The notes: generated from the letters alone by a model not told the origin. A stretch of 64,000 nt of DNA from Symsagittifera roscoffensis (GCF_963678635.1 NC_087068.1:52848213-52912212), one strand, 5' to 3'. Shown: positions 1-12,180, counted from the first letter of the stretch. Numbers and translations are program-made.

Positions 1-1680
1 TCGTGTAATATTTGAAATGCGTCCAATCTATAAGTTGAGGCATGTTAGTTTTTATATTTCTTTTTTTTTTTAAATTGAAAGGTACTGCTAATGCGTCATA
101 ATTGGCTTGCTTCACTTAGCAATTATGTAGACTCATAATGGTTCACTTAAGAAGTTTTGTAAACATAAAACTTTACTCATTCAATTTTTCCCAGTTATCG
201 GTAGTATTTTTGCTTGTGTATGCGAAGTGCAAGTTCGCCTTTGTGTTACACTTATCAGGGTACTCTCAGGAGTTGCGAATCTTACCTCGAAGTATTACTG
301 CCCAAATCTCTGTAGTTTTCGAGATATGACGTTTTATTCATGATTTAGTTTCAAAAATTTTTTATTAGGAAAGCTGAATTTGAAGTTGTGGAATGAACAT
401 TTTACCTGTTGCTCCAGTTTTCTCGAATTGAGTAACTTTATCAAAATTTATCATTCGCAATTCAAACAGCTTAACGGCCATAAAAAACTTTTTATCTCAA
501 AATTTTTTCTTTTCAAAAAACGAATTTTTTTTTCAGTTGTCTTGCGCCCAATGACGCTTTCCAACTGTCTCTTGGCTTGTGATGATTTACTTTTTTCAGC
601 AAAAATCTTAAGATTTAATTAGCCTCCAATCTACATTTTTGCGGTTTGACTTTGATTTTCTTTTCGAGTGAACTTCAATTTCTTTGTTTTTTTTTATTGA
701 GGAAGACAAATTCCTTTATCGAACCAAAAAAAAATTTCACGAAAAACGTGTTGACGTCTAGTTTTGTAGTATGGATTTTTAATTTCAGGCTTTCAGTGGA
801 AAATAAAAGTATCTAATCAGGTCTTGCTAATTTTTTTTGTTTTTTGTCAGAAAAAGTATTAAAACTTATTTTTTTTTTGATGCTCAATTTTGATTTTTCG
901 CGGTTTGGCTTGTGATTTCTTTTTGAAAAAAAAACAGGTTTTTCTGCTTCTTACATAGCTAGCTGGTAAACAGGACAGATGAATGCGACGAACTGGCAGC
1001 AAAAATTAAAAACAAGAACTCACTGATCAACAGCTAAATAAAGCGAAAAAGAGACTTGTTGCATTTTTAATGGAAAACATTATTTACTGTTCATTTAAAA
1101 TTTTCTAGCAATTTAATTTATTTAAGCAAAATTTTTTATGTTCACGAGCTTAGATTTAGAAAATTATTGAATAGAAATTGGATTTGAAATATAGAATTTA
1201 TAGAAAACCCAGGCTTTATTCAATCATTTCGCAAAAAACTCCTGACCAGTAATTGAGATCGGAAATTAAGTTTTTCTTGAGGAACTAAAGAATTTTTTCG
1301 GTACCTGTATGCACTTAAAATTTGTGCCGGAAAATTTGGTCTGAGATTTTCAAAAGAAAAATTTGGGCGTTAGAATTTAATGTGTTAGTATTGTTAACTT
1401 TTACTGTAGAGAATAAGTAGAGAATTTACTGTAATAGGTTAATAGGATTTTATCAAATGTTACAGATAATCAGCTTTAAAATGTTAACTAATAGAAGAAA
1501 GTTTCTCCCCCAGTTAATACTTCACAGGAAAGTGAATACTTTCTGCTCCATTAATCCATTATCAGACATTGTGAAAAAAAAACAAGAGTGCTCGTATCAG
1601 GACAAAACCCTGCATGTTGTGACTGCCTTTTTAAGTTTATGGAGCAGCAAATATTAGATCCCCATAGCTTTACAAAAAAA
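1..1680. other. AT-rich stretch without a supported gene
   Basis: Homopolymer A and T runs throughout. The open frames here are short, low in complexity and lack recognisable motifs or splice-supported structure. I see nothing that can be called a gene. Confidence 0.6.
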
Positions 1681-1865
1681 TCACAGTTAAAATATCTTTT
1701 CAATTTTAGGCTCAGGACAACAATGCTTTTTGAATGATATGAAAAAGTTCCGTCTAAAACTGGCTAGTTAAAAAGTCGAAATTTTTCTGAAGAAAAAAAA
1801 GAACCCACCCCGAGCACAAATATTCCGTTACTTTCGTATCGAAAATCGTGACAATACTATGAGTG
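1680..1865 (-). repeat. Dispersed repeat family A, minus-oriented partial copy
   Basis: Carries the family A landmarks on the minus strand: the TTTCGATACGAAAGTAAC palindromic block, GTGCTCGGGGTGGG and the GACTTTTTAACTAGCC block. The same blocks in the same order recur at 16853, 18225 (inverted) and 18235. There is no coding potential, and open frames crossing it are by-products of the repeat. Confidence 0.7.
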
Positions 1866-3469
1866 AAAAAAGGAGGAGGTAACAATGAACGCAATGTTAC
1901 ACTCGGAGATTCTAACTGCAATTTAAACCAAAGGACACCTTTTGACAAATTTCAAAACATCCATCCTTGGTTTCTTCTAAAGCCTCCCTAGCGCCAAGAA
2001 TTGCTAATTTTTAGACTGGAATCGGCTATAAAAAATTTAAATGTCTTTAGACAGGTGAACTTGCAAAGCATAAATTTATCTTAGAAATCAAAATTAGTTT
2101 TTTAAAACCCGCTCTGAAATTTTTTGAATAAAAACGAATTATATTAAATTTTCGTTGTGAGTCTCCACAAGAATAAAAACCACAATTAAAATTGATCTAA
2201 TGAACTTTTTTTGACAAATCGATACAATCTCTTTCAATTGAATGTCTCCAAAACTATATAGAATAAGGCATGAAATTTGACAAAGGATGAAAAATAGTAT
2301 TTGTTCGTCGAAAAAACTAGGAGCCTCAAGACTCCAAACCTTCGTAAATAAACTAAACCGAAAACTTGTTTGTTGACGTGAGAGTTTGGGAAAAGAATTT
2401 TAAATGTTTTCTGATGATGATAGCAAAAAATAACAAAGGAAAAATCTTTGACTAAGAGATTTGAGATTGATTGAACTATCAGCCAGTATATAACACTTTA
2501 AAATGTTCAATAAATTTTTAAACACTTAATGATGATTTTTGTCATAGAAAAACCCTCGTTTTTTGATTGCAAGTTTCACCTGGCTTTATGGTTTTTGCTA
2601 GCCTATATTTAAACCTCGTGAAAAAGTCAATAACTTTTTTGTCATTTCCCTGCAAAATTGTCTGCTTTTTGGCTGAAATTCGACACATCGAATTTGCTAA
2701 AGAACCGCCAAAAAACGCATTTTCAGAAGATACACAAGAAAACAAAGTAGGCCAACTCATACGATGGGCTGAGAATTGTTAGGGATTTTTGATACAAACA
2801 TACTCAGAGCGAGATCTACAAAACCAGAAAATTTTACACACAAAGTTCGAACGCGGTTGCCTAACTCCTGACTTCAAAGAGAAAAGCAAACTTCAGGAAA
2901 AAAAACTATCAAAAGAAGCGCATCTGTAAGTCAAACAACAGTGATGAGATTTTGAAAATTTGGCTTGAATTCCTCATTTCACAAGAAAAAAATTTTTTTT
3001 CTGCTGGAAAGTAGTTTTAGCACAAACAATTTTCAGCAAATAAGCTAAATGAAAGCAACCAAATTTTAGTGATAAAATCAATAGGTGAATTATTTTGGTT
3101 CAGATTTAATAGCTAAGTTTTTGTTGTCCAGAATTTCATACAGACCAGGAAAACAAATATCTTAGAACAGAAACGTAATAATTGAAAAATAGTGCAGTTA
3201 AAGTTAGTTGCCAGATGTAATAAAATAAGGAAGAAATGATGGGCATCCTTTAGGGCATCCTTTTTTTGTGACCCCTTATGTTAAAGTAAGCTTGGCAAGA
3301 CCCAAAAGAGAGGATGCTCTACTTCGTGGAAAAGAATTCAATTTCATTCAGACGTTTCTATGATAAAAGTGCTTCGGAAAAATTGAGGACTCCGTGAATA
3401 GTAATCTGGGACAGGATGCAAAACTGCTCACAGGTGAAAAAGTTAAGTTAAGTTTTATGCGACAAGCTC

Positions 3470-3645
3470 AGCTTTTTTTAAGTTTAGCTCAAGACAACAA
3501 TAGTTTTCAGATGGTGTATAATAATACGTCCAAAACGCTATGCTAAAAGTCAAATTTCGGTTGGATGAAAAAAAAACTACTCGAGGCGCAATCTTTCCAA
3601 GGCTTCGCTTTGATACGGGCAACTTTTGTTCGATCATCACTTAAA
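3470..3645 (-). repeat. Diverged family A repeat fragment
   Basis: Shares the block with GCTCAAGACAACAATAG and ends with CTTCGCTTTGATACGGGCA, which matches the terminal block of family A copies at 17360 and 19855 (CTTGATACGAGYAGTC type). It is more diverged than the copy at 1680. Confidence 0.45.
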
Positions 3646-3739
3646 TATTTTTGTCTCGATTTTCAGCAGCTTGCAACAGAGAAAAGATTATTTTGACGAA
3701 TTGCGAAATAGTTTGCACAAAACTCTTGCTTTAGGATAA

Positions 3740-4900
3740 TTGAAACTCTCCTCAAGCAAATTACCAGTTTTGTTTATCTGAACTGTTTAAGAAAAGCTGA
3801 ATGTTTAAAGTCGTCATTAACTTAAACATTAATTAGTACACTCTTGGTTGAATTACATCATTACTCAGGCACGATAATTACCTAACTGTTTGGTCTTTTT
3901 CAAAATAATGTTTTTGACGAGGTTTTTACTCGCTAAAAATAGTTCATCATTTTCTAACACTTAGACACGTATCAATATTTCATAATACTGTTTTATTAAC
4001 ATTGCACTCATGAAAAAAAAAACTTATTTCTGTGGCTTTCGAATGTGGATAGCCTAATGTTTAGCTATAAATTAATGAGAATCCTTTGATGTTGCGAGCA
4101 ATACTTGCAACAATGTATCAGCCCCAAGTTGTTTTTATCATTTCGAAACTTACTTTCTTAATAAAAACTTAAACGTAGAAAAACTTGTTTGACGGCCATT
4201 GTTTTCAAAACAATCAAAACTCACTTCTTGATCATAGTTTGATAAATTTCACCAGGTCCGTAAAATCTCGACCGTAAGAACATGGTCTTCATACACACAG
4301 AGTTACAAGGTGATTTCAGCGGTTTTTGATGTCAAAGTTAGACGTCTTCATTGACGCTTTCACACCTTTATAGCTAAAAACTGATCTTGGAGTTGAAATG
4401 TTTAATTTTTTGCCCTCAAAAAGAAAAATTTGTTGCTGTTCTACTGAAAAACAAGATCCAAAAAGTGAAAGAAAAACATTTTAAAACAATCAAAACTCAC
4501 TTAACTCACTTTTTGATTGCAGCCTGGTATCTGACAAAGTAAAAATATCAAGAAATTTGAACCTCTCATCTAACAAACTTTCGAGATGTTTTTATGGAAC
4601 TGTTTCAAAGAAGAATAATGTTCAAGTCGTCATTAAACTTAAAATTAGCCAGTACACAACGGGTTGACTTACATCATCTTTATTTACATCAGGCACAATA
4701 TCTACTTAACAGTTTGTTCTAATTCATAACAAGAAGCCTATTTGTGAGTTCTGAAATTGCCTAAACTATTTTTTTAACAACTAAGACTCCTTTCAACACT
4801 TCATAATAATGTTTTTGTAAGCAGTCCTCTCAAGAAAAAAAACAGCCTAAATTTTCTGTGGCTTTCATAATGAGGATAACCTTATGTTAAGCTAAAAAAA
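3740..4900. repeat. Diverged tandem duplication, unit about 0.8 kb
   Basis: The stretch at about 3780-4080 is repeated at about 4600-4900. Shared words include AAGTCGTCATTAA, the CAGGCAC block and TTTCTGTGGCTTTC, in the same order and orientation. The copies differ by many substitutions and indels, so the duplication is old. Neither copy contains a recognisable gene. Confidence 0.5.
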
Positions 4901-5640
4901 AATAATTGATTTTCAACTGTTTTTCTGAACACTTGGACTGCAAAGTTTCGAATTAAAAAAGAAGAAATGCTATTGAATTTCTAATAAAAACACAAGCCAC
5001 AAAAAGTTTCAGTTAATTTTACCTTTTCTCTTTACTAATTGATCAATATAAGTTAGGCAAATTAAGTGTCCCAAGAACTTCCCTTTTTCAGGTAACATAC
5101 TAAATTTGCGCACAAAAGGTCCTAAATATGCACAAAATTGTATTTTCAAGGCTTGGTTTTTTGAGAAGTATTTGAGAGGTAAAGTATACAACTACTGCTC
5201 AAAATGTCCAATATAATTGAATTTACACATGAAATTTGATTATTTGGTCTCTTTTTTGATCCCTTAAAATTTTTACAGACAAATATTTATACTGAAGATT
5301 GCTGTACAAAATCATAGCAAAACAAGTGAGTGTGAAAAAGCAATTAACTTTTTTAAGTTTTGCCTTGAGTACGAAAATTATCATGCTAGCAAAATTGAAG
5401 GCAACTTCATACCAAAATTAACAATGCCATGAAAAGCTAGAAAAATACATCATATAGTGAAGACTTTGGCCTCTTTATATAAAACATGAGACGTAAGTTT
5501 GAATAATGATACTTTAAGAAAAAGTTTTAAATACTTGAGATATTCCCAAACTACGCAAATTTACAAAATTATAGCGAACATTTTCTGTTCATCAGTAAGT
5601 AGAACAAAAATGATTTTTTTTGCATCATGTTATAATGATT

Positions 5641-5850
5641 TTATGTCAATCCTGAAAAGTGCGATCTTTTACGAAGTTTAAACTTGTGCAACAAAAAGTT
5701 GAATTTATTGTTGTCATTTGATTTGGCAGGTCTTCTCTTCTGGGTTGTCTCGCCATTTAGAGCATTCCGAGGAACAAAATTGTAATTCTGACGACCATAT
5801 ACACTGCCTGAATCGAGATGGTCGCAAATAAAGAGGTCGTTTGATAAGCA
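5641..5850 (-). CDS. Unrecognised coding-like open frame (possible exon)
   Basis: The minus frame is open for 69 codons between an upstream TAA and a TAA at 5641-5643, in a stretch visibly richer in G and C than its surroundings. The peptide has balanced composition with a FICDHLDSGSVYG stretch followed by a basic, Asn-rich tail. It has no ATG, so if real it is an exon of a larger gene. It lies just downstream of the actin-like segment on the same strand, but I cannot show that they belong together. I do not recognise the product. Confidence 0.25.
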   Translation of the reverse strand, partial: CLSNDLFICDHLDSGSVYGRQNYNFVPRNALNGETTQKRRPAKSNDNNKFNFLLHKFKLRKRSHFSGLT

Positions 5851-5924
5851 TTATTTCATTCAAATTAAAAAAAAAACATTATCATAAAAAACAATGAAAT
5901 TTGCAAGTGTAGAGAAGGAAGCTC

Positions 5925-6097
5925 TCATAGATATATGGTAGTTCCAGTGAGCATTATTCTGGTCAACTGCAAGTCGCATGAATCATCATTGTCAATAGCA
6001 GCTGTTATGTTGCATATAGTGCTTGCAATCAGCCCTACGGAAGTGTCTGGTTGATTATTCCCGAAAACGATGTCGGCAATGTCTTCTGGAATAAAAC
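5925..6097 (-). pseudogene. Actin-family C-terminal-domain-like exon fragment
   Basis: The minus frame reads F-I-P-E, then about 20 residues, then GLIASTICNITAAID, a D-x-D cluster, and IMLTG-TTIY. Actins and actin-related proteins show the same order: FxxPE, GIxxTxxxSIxxxD, DxDxxxDL and NIVLSGGTTMYPG, with the same spacing to within a residue or two. A plausible splice acceptor (CTATCTCAG) precedes the segment at 6098. The second Gly of the GG pair is absent, and a TGA at 5925-5927 stands close to where the invariant PG would follow. No upstream actin exons, such as the phosphate-binding loops, were found. It may be a processed or truncated remnant or an exon of a very divergent actin-related protein. 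The similarity was judged by eye. Confidence 0.4.
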
Positions 6098-6608
6098 TGA
6101 GATAGCCAATTTTTCATCCTGATCCACTACTTAAAATGACATCAAGGATGCTGCATTCAGCCCACTCTAGGCTTTTTTTGAACGTTAATATGATTCAGTG
6201 ATAGGAAGTTCATATCTCTCTGAAATATTCAGATCTCAACTGATTTCAAAAAATTGGAATCATTCCCATCAATTCTCTTACCTTTAATTGAGTTGTAAAG
6301 ACTTAATAATCATAAAAATGTTAATAATAATATACTTAGATATATAAATATTTTTGTATAAATAGTATATATAGTATTATAGATACAATTATTGTCCTTT
6401 CATTTAATTTTTTTTGTCCAAAATTTCTGCGGGTAAAAAAGCGAGCGAGGTCCTATAATGGACTTCAAGTAGTCTCATTTTTCTTCAAACTAAAACTAGT
6501 TTGCCAAAACTTTTCTAGCTCATCTCCAGAGCTTTTTCAAATAAAAAAACTTTTGCTTAAAAACACAGTTTTTAAAACAATTTTTTTTAAAATTTATGCT
6601 ACATTATA

Positions 6609-6896
6609 TTATACAAAATTTTGATGTTCTTCAAAAAAAATAGTTTTCAGGAACTCTTGGTGTCTTCTTTTAAATAAAAAAAGATGCTGCAAAAATTTAA
6701 ACTTTTCTAAACTTTCACAATGAATTTTGAAGTTAATTTCCCGCTGCAATCTGTCTCCAAATTTGGCTACTTTCTCTCGTTTTTTTATAATTGTAAGCTT
6801 ATATTCAAGTAGTCTCGTTACTACGGAACTGTTTTTTTCTTTGAGGTCAGAGTTTTCTGTGCTACTCTCACAGCAATGGGCTAGCCTTGCTGCCAT
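6609..6896 (-). CDS. Small uncharacterised open reading frame, 95 residues
   Basis: It starts with ATG (MAARLAHCCESST) and runs to a stop at 6609. Residues about 20-70 are rich in Lys, Glu and Leu with heptad-like spacing, compatible with a helix or short coiled coil. The C-terminal third is Phe/Leu/Lys-rich and may be read-through into non-coding DNA. No family is recognised. It could be a first exon, a fragment or chance. Confidence 0.2.
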   Translation of the reverse strand: MAARLAHCCESSTENSDLKEKNSSVVTRLLEYKLTIIKKREKVAKFGDRLQREINFKIHCESLEKFKFLQHLFLFKRRHQEFLKTIFFEEHQNFV

Positions 6897-7297
6897 GTAA
6901 TTTCCACTTTTTTATGTTCCCTTTTTGTTTTCATTGTACACAACAAAAAGATTTCTTTCAGTTTCAAAAGGCAAATACAGTAAAATTTCAATCAGAAAGC
7001 AAAAAGAAAAACGAGTTGATTCAGCCACGAGTTGTTTCGGCTCTTTTTTTGTAGACAGCGTCCAAGCTACTCGTGGGCCATGCACATAGCCCGCAATAAA
7101 TATCACACTTGTTTTGTCAAATCAACAAAGAAATTCATTTCAGATCTTTTTAGTTATTTCCATCCCTTTAGTAACTAGTAATGATTTGTCACCCCGTATA
7201 ATGAACTAACTCAACGGTTATGCTTTTAAGAAATTACTACCTCAAACGAATCACATCCCCACCCTCCTAAGCAAGGGAAGATAGTTTAAGAGATCCC

Positions 7298-7489
7298 TCA
7301 TTGAAGACACGGTCGGTAAAAGTTTGGGTCAAAAAATGGTCGCTCGAACGCTTTTATTGCATCGAGGAGCACTTTGGCCATTTCACTTCTTCCCCTAACG
7401 AATTTCATTATGAGGCCAACTGTTGACTTTGTAAATTGTAAGCGAATTCCGCAACAAGCCAAAAACAAGTTTGTCGTAGAATCCGCCAC
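7298..7489 (-). CDS. Possible exon of an unidentified gene
   Basis: The minus frame is open for more than 60 codons in a locally G+C-richer stretch. It contains GLIMKFVRGRSEMAKVLLDA followed by an aromatic, proline-containing end. It has no ATG at its start. A possible acceptor (AAAATTAG) lies just upstream, so it would be an internal or last exon. I do not recognise the family, and chance cannot be excluded. Confidence 0.22.
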   Translation of the reverse strand: MADSTTNLFLACCGIRLQFTKSTVGLIMKFVRGRSEMAKVLLDAIKAFERPFFDPNFYRPCLQ

Positions 7490-7599
7490 ATTCCTAATTT
7501 TCTTTGATCGTCTTTGCTGTTTTGGATTCCATGGAGAAATAGCTAAAACACTAAAATGCTTAAATTAGCTCCAAAAACCGGCAACTTTGAGGAATCTTC

Positions 7600-10500
7600 A
7601 AAAAAAAGTTTGAGGAATCCAATTACTTTTGCAAATCCGCTTACATCTGCAAAATTTGGAACGACTACCTATATTTACTCGTTTCGCAATCCGCAAAAAA
7701 AATTATTTTGTGGAAATAAATTACGTTACAGGAATCCATTTATATGTCAGAACATGATTAAAGACTTATCTCTGAAAACCAGGAGATTACAGACACTATA
7801 TTGTGCGCTTATCCAGTCCACAGTTTGGCATGGCAATTTTTAGTTTTAGATAAAAAAATCTGTCTTCGAACATTTGTTTCCCATTTTACTACAGATACAT
7901 GCATTTGACACTCTTCCATTTTGGACTCATTGCCAGTGAGTCATCAATTTTTTTTGCCAATGTTCTTCTTTTTATAAGAAAAAAAATCGAGTGAAAAACA
8001 AAGTTTTTCTACAAGAACGCACTCTTTCTGGTCTAAATTTGAAGGAAGGCAGTTTTTTGATATAGTGTCATAAATAATTCAAATGCAGACATTATTTTTG
8101 ACACAACTTTTTTCTACTTGATTTTCTCATAGTACAACATTTCTTTTGAGAACGTAAATTTTATTTATTCAAATAAAATTTCATTTGTTCATATGTTTAT
8201 CTACATATTATCCAGAGTTACATTTTACAATATAAACGTTTATTTGGAACTGTTATGTAGTCTTGGAAAAATTTGTCAGCTTTCTCAAATAGCAATAAAA
8301 AACTTTTCACAGCCAATCACTTTGAACTTTCAAAAAATTAGTGGATATAATAACCAGCGAGAGGGAAAAAAGCAAACACTATTTTAAAACTTTTTTCTTC
8401 TTTTTTTTTGCTTTTAAGTGTGTTTAAAAAAGCTGCAAAAACAGATAAATTTGCGTTCATTTGCCCAGAAAAAAAATTTGCGTTGATATATACTAGAACT
8501 TGTGATAAAAATTCAGCAAACTCCTTGTATGCGGCGATGGAATCCTGTCGAGTTGAAACCTTAGTAGTTGGTTGTCAAAAAAAACAGACTGAAAACTTGT
8601 AAATATGTTGGTTATAGGACAAAACATGTAGATTTTTCATTTATTTTTTTTGCCTCCAAAAAGGTAAAAAACTATTTTTTTTTCGGCCAAAATTTTACTT
8701 TTTTTCCGCTCCCTGATCATAACTTAGAAAACCAAAATACTATGCAGTCCTCTAATTGCAAATATGGATATCATATAGAATCATTAAAATGCCAAAGTAT
8801 ACCAGATGGAAACGATACATGACGATTTTAATTGCTGAGCGTTAGAGAGCAAAGACATAAGAACTACTCGATTGTTAACTGCACCAAGCAAGAAATAAAC
8901 ACAATTATAAAATAATTCAGATGACTTAGCTACAAACAGCACGCTACATTATTCAAATTAACCTATTGTTGCATATAGGCCGAGTTAAATATCCTTTTCA
9001 CAATATTAGAAAAAAAATTCGCTTTCACCCCCTTTTGAGATAGCTTTTTGGGTGTTTTCTGTTATACGGCCCTAAACTGATCCTTATTTTGTTAACTAGG
9101 TTGTAAGCAGCACAAAAAATTGGTTTTTTTTTCAAACAAAAACTAAGCTACAAACTTGGTGCTTTCGGGCCGTAAAACAAAAAGAGCCAATTTTTCAGGC
9201 ACAAATATGCTACTTTTTTGAATATTTCTGTTATAGGGCCAGAAAACAAATTTTAAATATTAGTTTCTGCTTTCAATAAAAATCCACTTTTTTGTTGATA
9301 GCCGATCGAAGATTGGAATAGAGTAATGAACGCAGAAAAAATCTCAATTTTTGAAATTCAAAGAAAAACAGTTAATGAATAATAAGTTCTTTGAGTTTCT
9401 AGAACTATTTAGGATTGGCACTTTTTTGATAACATGAACTCGACTAGAGAAAACTAGATCAATACGCAAAGTTTTTATTCCGCTACAAAATTGAAATCCA
9501 CTTTCGAAACTACAAATAGTTCACGTTTTTTTGCGCTATTTCCGCCAATTCCAGCAGATGAATTTCAATTGAACTCAAAAAGTGCATTCATACCTAAGTG
9601 CATTCCTACAGACATCAATTTGTATGAATGCACATCTGTAGTTATTAGAGTCCTATTAGACTTTTCCTGAAAAAAAATAACCGAAAAATCAGCAAGTTTA
9701 CTCGTATAACAGGAAACATTTCATTTCGGTAACAGTATGTAACATTCTCAATTATTATTTTGTTTTTATGAACCAGTTTTTATTAGATATCTTGTTTAAC
9801 TCAAGCTCTAGTCTTTCAATTTATTAGAGCAAAACATTTTGACTCCTGCTTTGTCCATGTCTAGCTTCAACGCAAACTAAATAGCCCCAAAATTTTCCAA
9901 ATATTCAGCTGAAGCCAAAAATGCTACTATGACATAGACGTATTTATGTCCCAATTTGAAATAACCTGAAACAGACAAAAATCATTTATTGCTTGAATAA
10001 AAATTTAAACTGCTTTATCAGGGCGTTGTTCAAACAACTCTTCAATATAATTGATGAAAATGGATAAACTGAAAAATAGGACCAAGTGAAGATCTTTGTC
10101 TCTAAAACAATTTTTAGCCAATCCGAATCAAAAATTCTACCAGCAGAATTGACGCGAAAGAAGCAGTGCACTCGAATGGCTTCATTTGCACTATATGTGA
10201 GAACTGTTACTGTAACAAAATGTCAAAAACGAAAAAATTGACAATTTTTGTGAGCTTCTCGTTTTCAGATTTGAATGTTTTCTTAACCGAATTTAATCGC
10301 CGCTTACGCTGCGTAACTGAGAAAAATTAAATAAAGTTTTCCACCATCAGTAATCCCAAATTGGCCAAACTTGCAATTGTCAAATTCTTATTACTTCTGG
10401 AAAATTGATTGCAAATAAAACTTTTCTAAAACTATCTATTGACATTGCCCACAGGGAGTTTTAAAAATCCAATAAACTCAAGGAAACACATACACACTGA

Positions 10501-10930
10501 TTTGTTTTATAAAGAATTGGACTGAAATTTTAAAAATCAAAAGTCAAATCGCGAAAACCAAATTTGAGAGTGAAACAAACCCTCAGACATTTTCCTGAGC
10601 AAAAAAAAATCTTTACAAAAATCGAAGATCGGAATATTGATCTTGCAAAAATTTTATCAAAGAAGAGTTGAGCATTTTTCCAGTATGCTTAGGGTTTTCT
10701 CAGTTATACCCCATAAAACAGATTTTTTTGAGCAACGTTGGATCGATGTAACAAATAAATATAGGATTGTTAGACAGGAGCAAGACGAAGCAATAAAATC
10801 TAACTTAGCCTCAAACGGAAATGTTTCTCCTTTTTGTTTATTTCGTACATATTTCCCAAACTTAATCCGAATGGGTCTTGCAAATTGTCGTGTAATTTGC
10901 TTTTTTTGCCGTTTTCAAATTGATTCGATT
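7600..10930. other. Intergenic AT-rich region, no supported gene
   Basis: Short low-complexity frames only. One compact set of inverted repeats (9582-9641) is noted separately. An inverted TTATACGGCCC / GGGCCGTAAAAC pair at about 9060-9180 hints at a small decayed element. Confidence 0.5.
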
Positions 10931-10937
10931 GCGTGAG

Positions 10938-11075
10938 CAGTGGTGAAGTGGTTAAGTTTCCACCTCTCAATCGAAATATCGGATGTTCAAGGGCCACCAT
11001 GATCCGCACTCGTTGTTTGAGTGTGAGGCAACATTAGCCAGCCTAAAAAATAACCCAAAAAAACTCAACAAAGAT
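10938..11075 (+). repeat. tRNA-derived SINE-like element
   Basis: A box-A-like block (GTGGTGAAGTGGTTAAG) is followed about 40 nt later by a box-B-like block (GGATGTTCAAGGGCC). This is the spacing of an internal RNA polymerase III promoter in a tRNA-derived SINE. The segment ends in an A-rich tail. The middle CACCTCTCAATCGAA resembles the ACCTCTCAATTGAATAA block at 19160 and 22203, suggesting one dispersed family. It is not a good cloverleaf, so it is not called a functional tRNA. Confidence 0.45.
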
Positions 11076-11779
11076 TTCATATAGTTCTTAAGCAGGAGCA
11101 CAACAGCGGTTCTTCTTGATGAGCTGAACAGCGCGTATGTTGGTCCTAACCCTTGAAATTCAAAACTCTAAACTCAAAAATGATTCAAATCTAAAGATAT
11201 CAACCCCGGCCACAGCGTCACTTTTGCACTCATCCAATGAGGTGTCGCAAAACAGACAAAAATCCGGCTCTTTTACAGTCGCTCTTATTTTTTCTGAAAT
11301 TCAATATAAAAGTCAGTTTGAATTGACATTTGCTGATTTAACTGCATCAAAAGTTGTCAGCGTGAACAAATGTTTACAAGATTTCTCGCATGCGAAATGC
11401 CCTGTGAACAATCTTTGAACAGCTTTATTTTGTAATTTTACGAAGGGGTTCAAAATTGGAAAAGAATTAAAAAATCCTATGCCTACCCAACCCACGGTAA
11501 TGCATACAAGTTTATAGGCGCTAGGGAGTTCTGTAATGTGTTTCGGAGAAAACCGAATTTTTTTCTCGCTCCGAGTTTTTGTTGTCAATTTCGGACACCT
11601 CTCTCAAAACACTTATGTTTTAAAGTTCCAATAGAAAAACCCAAAAGTTTTTTTTTAATTTATTGAGTTTTCACTATGTGATACTTGCTCAAAAGACCTT
11701 TTTCTACGATTTGATACTTGGGATGCTGAAAGTTGGGATGCAAACTGTGCGGAGAATATCTACTTTTTGGATTTTGATT

Positions 11780-12180
11780 TTAAATCGTTTTACCCGAAGT
11801 GATTTCATTGGTCGTTTCGTTTTCATATTTTGGAGGTCCCTCGGAAATGTTACCTGCGTCACTTGTAGTTTCGTTTGCAGCAGTTTCTGGATCATCGGCG
11901 TTAGATGGGTTATTCTGATCCGGATTGTTTGATGCGGCGTTAGATGGGTTATTCTGATCCGGATTGTTTGATGATGGGGAAGGAGGTTTAAACGCGTTCT
12001 CATCTTTCGTGCACGGAACCAAACAATTGTTCCAGAAACCTATCACTTCCTGGTTAGAATCCTTTTTTACTTTTTCGTTAGTACAGCCAGCTACGCAACC
12101 AAACTTTTTTTTGGTTGGGTCTTTGGCATTTTCAGGAATTGACGCATAAACTTTGTCAATGATGCACAAATACACTTCAG
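11780..12180 (-). CDS. Cysteine-rich secreted-type protein, downstream exon
   Basis: The exon probably runs from 12180 (acceptor ACCAAG, or CTGAAG 6 nt later) to a donor GG|GTAAAA at 11794/11793. If that donor is unused the frame ends with a TAA at 11780. The exon is 387 nt with phase 1 at both ends, matching exon 15581-15826. The N-terminal half has six or so cysteines, including two CxxxC pairs (CVAGC, CLVPC). The second half is a Pro/Ser/Asn/Asp linker containing a 36-bp tandem duplication (NNPDQNNPSNA twice), then an acidic Thr/Asn-rich stretch with N-glycosylation-type NxT sites. Composition suggests an extracellular protein with a disulphide domain and a flexible linker. No family is recognised. 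Confidence 0.55.

Noticed and set aside
1754-1948. Minus-strand frame of 64 codons
   Set aside because: Lies in a family A repeat copy; the same frame is absent from the other copies.
10938-11020. A functional tRNA gene
   Set aside because: Box A and B fit, but acceptor, anticodon and T stems do not pair well, so a SINE is a better reading.
11663-12003. Overlapping frames opposite the cysteine-rich exon, one with repeated IRITHLTP
   Set aside because: These are other-frame readings of the 36-bp duplicated linker in the minus-strand exon.
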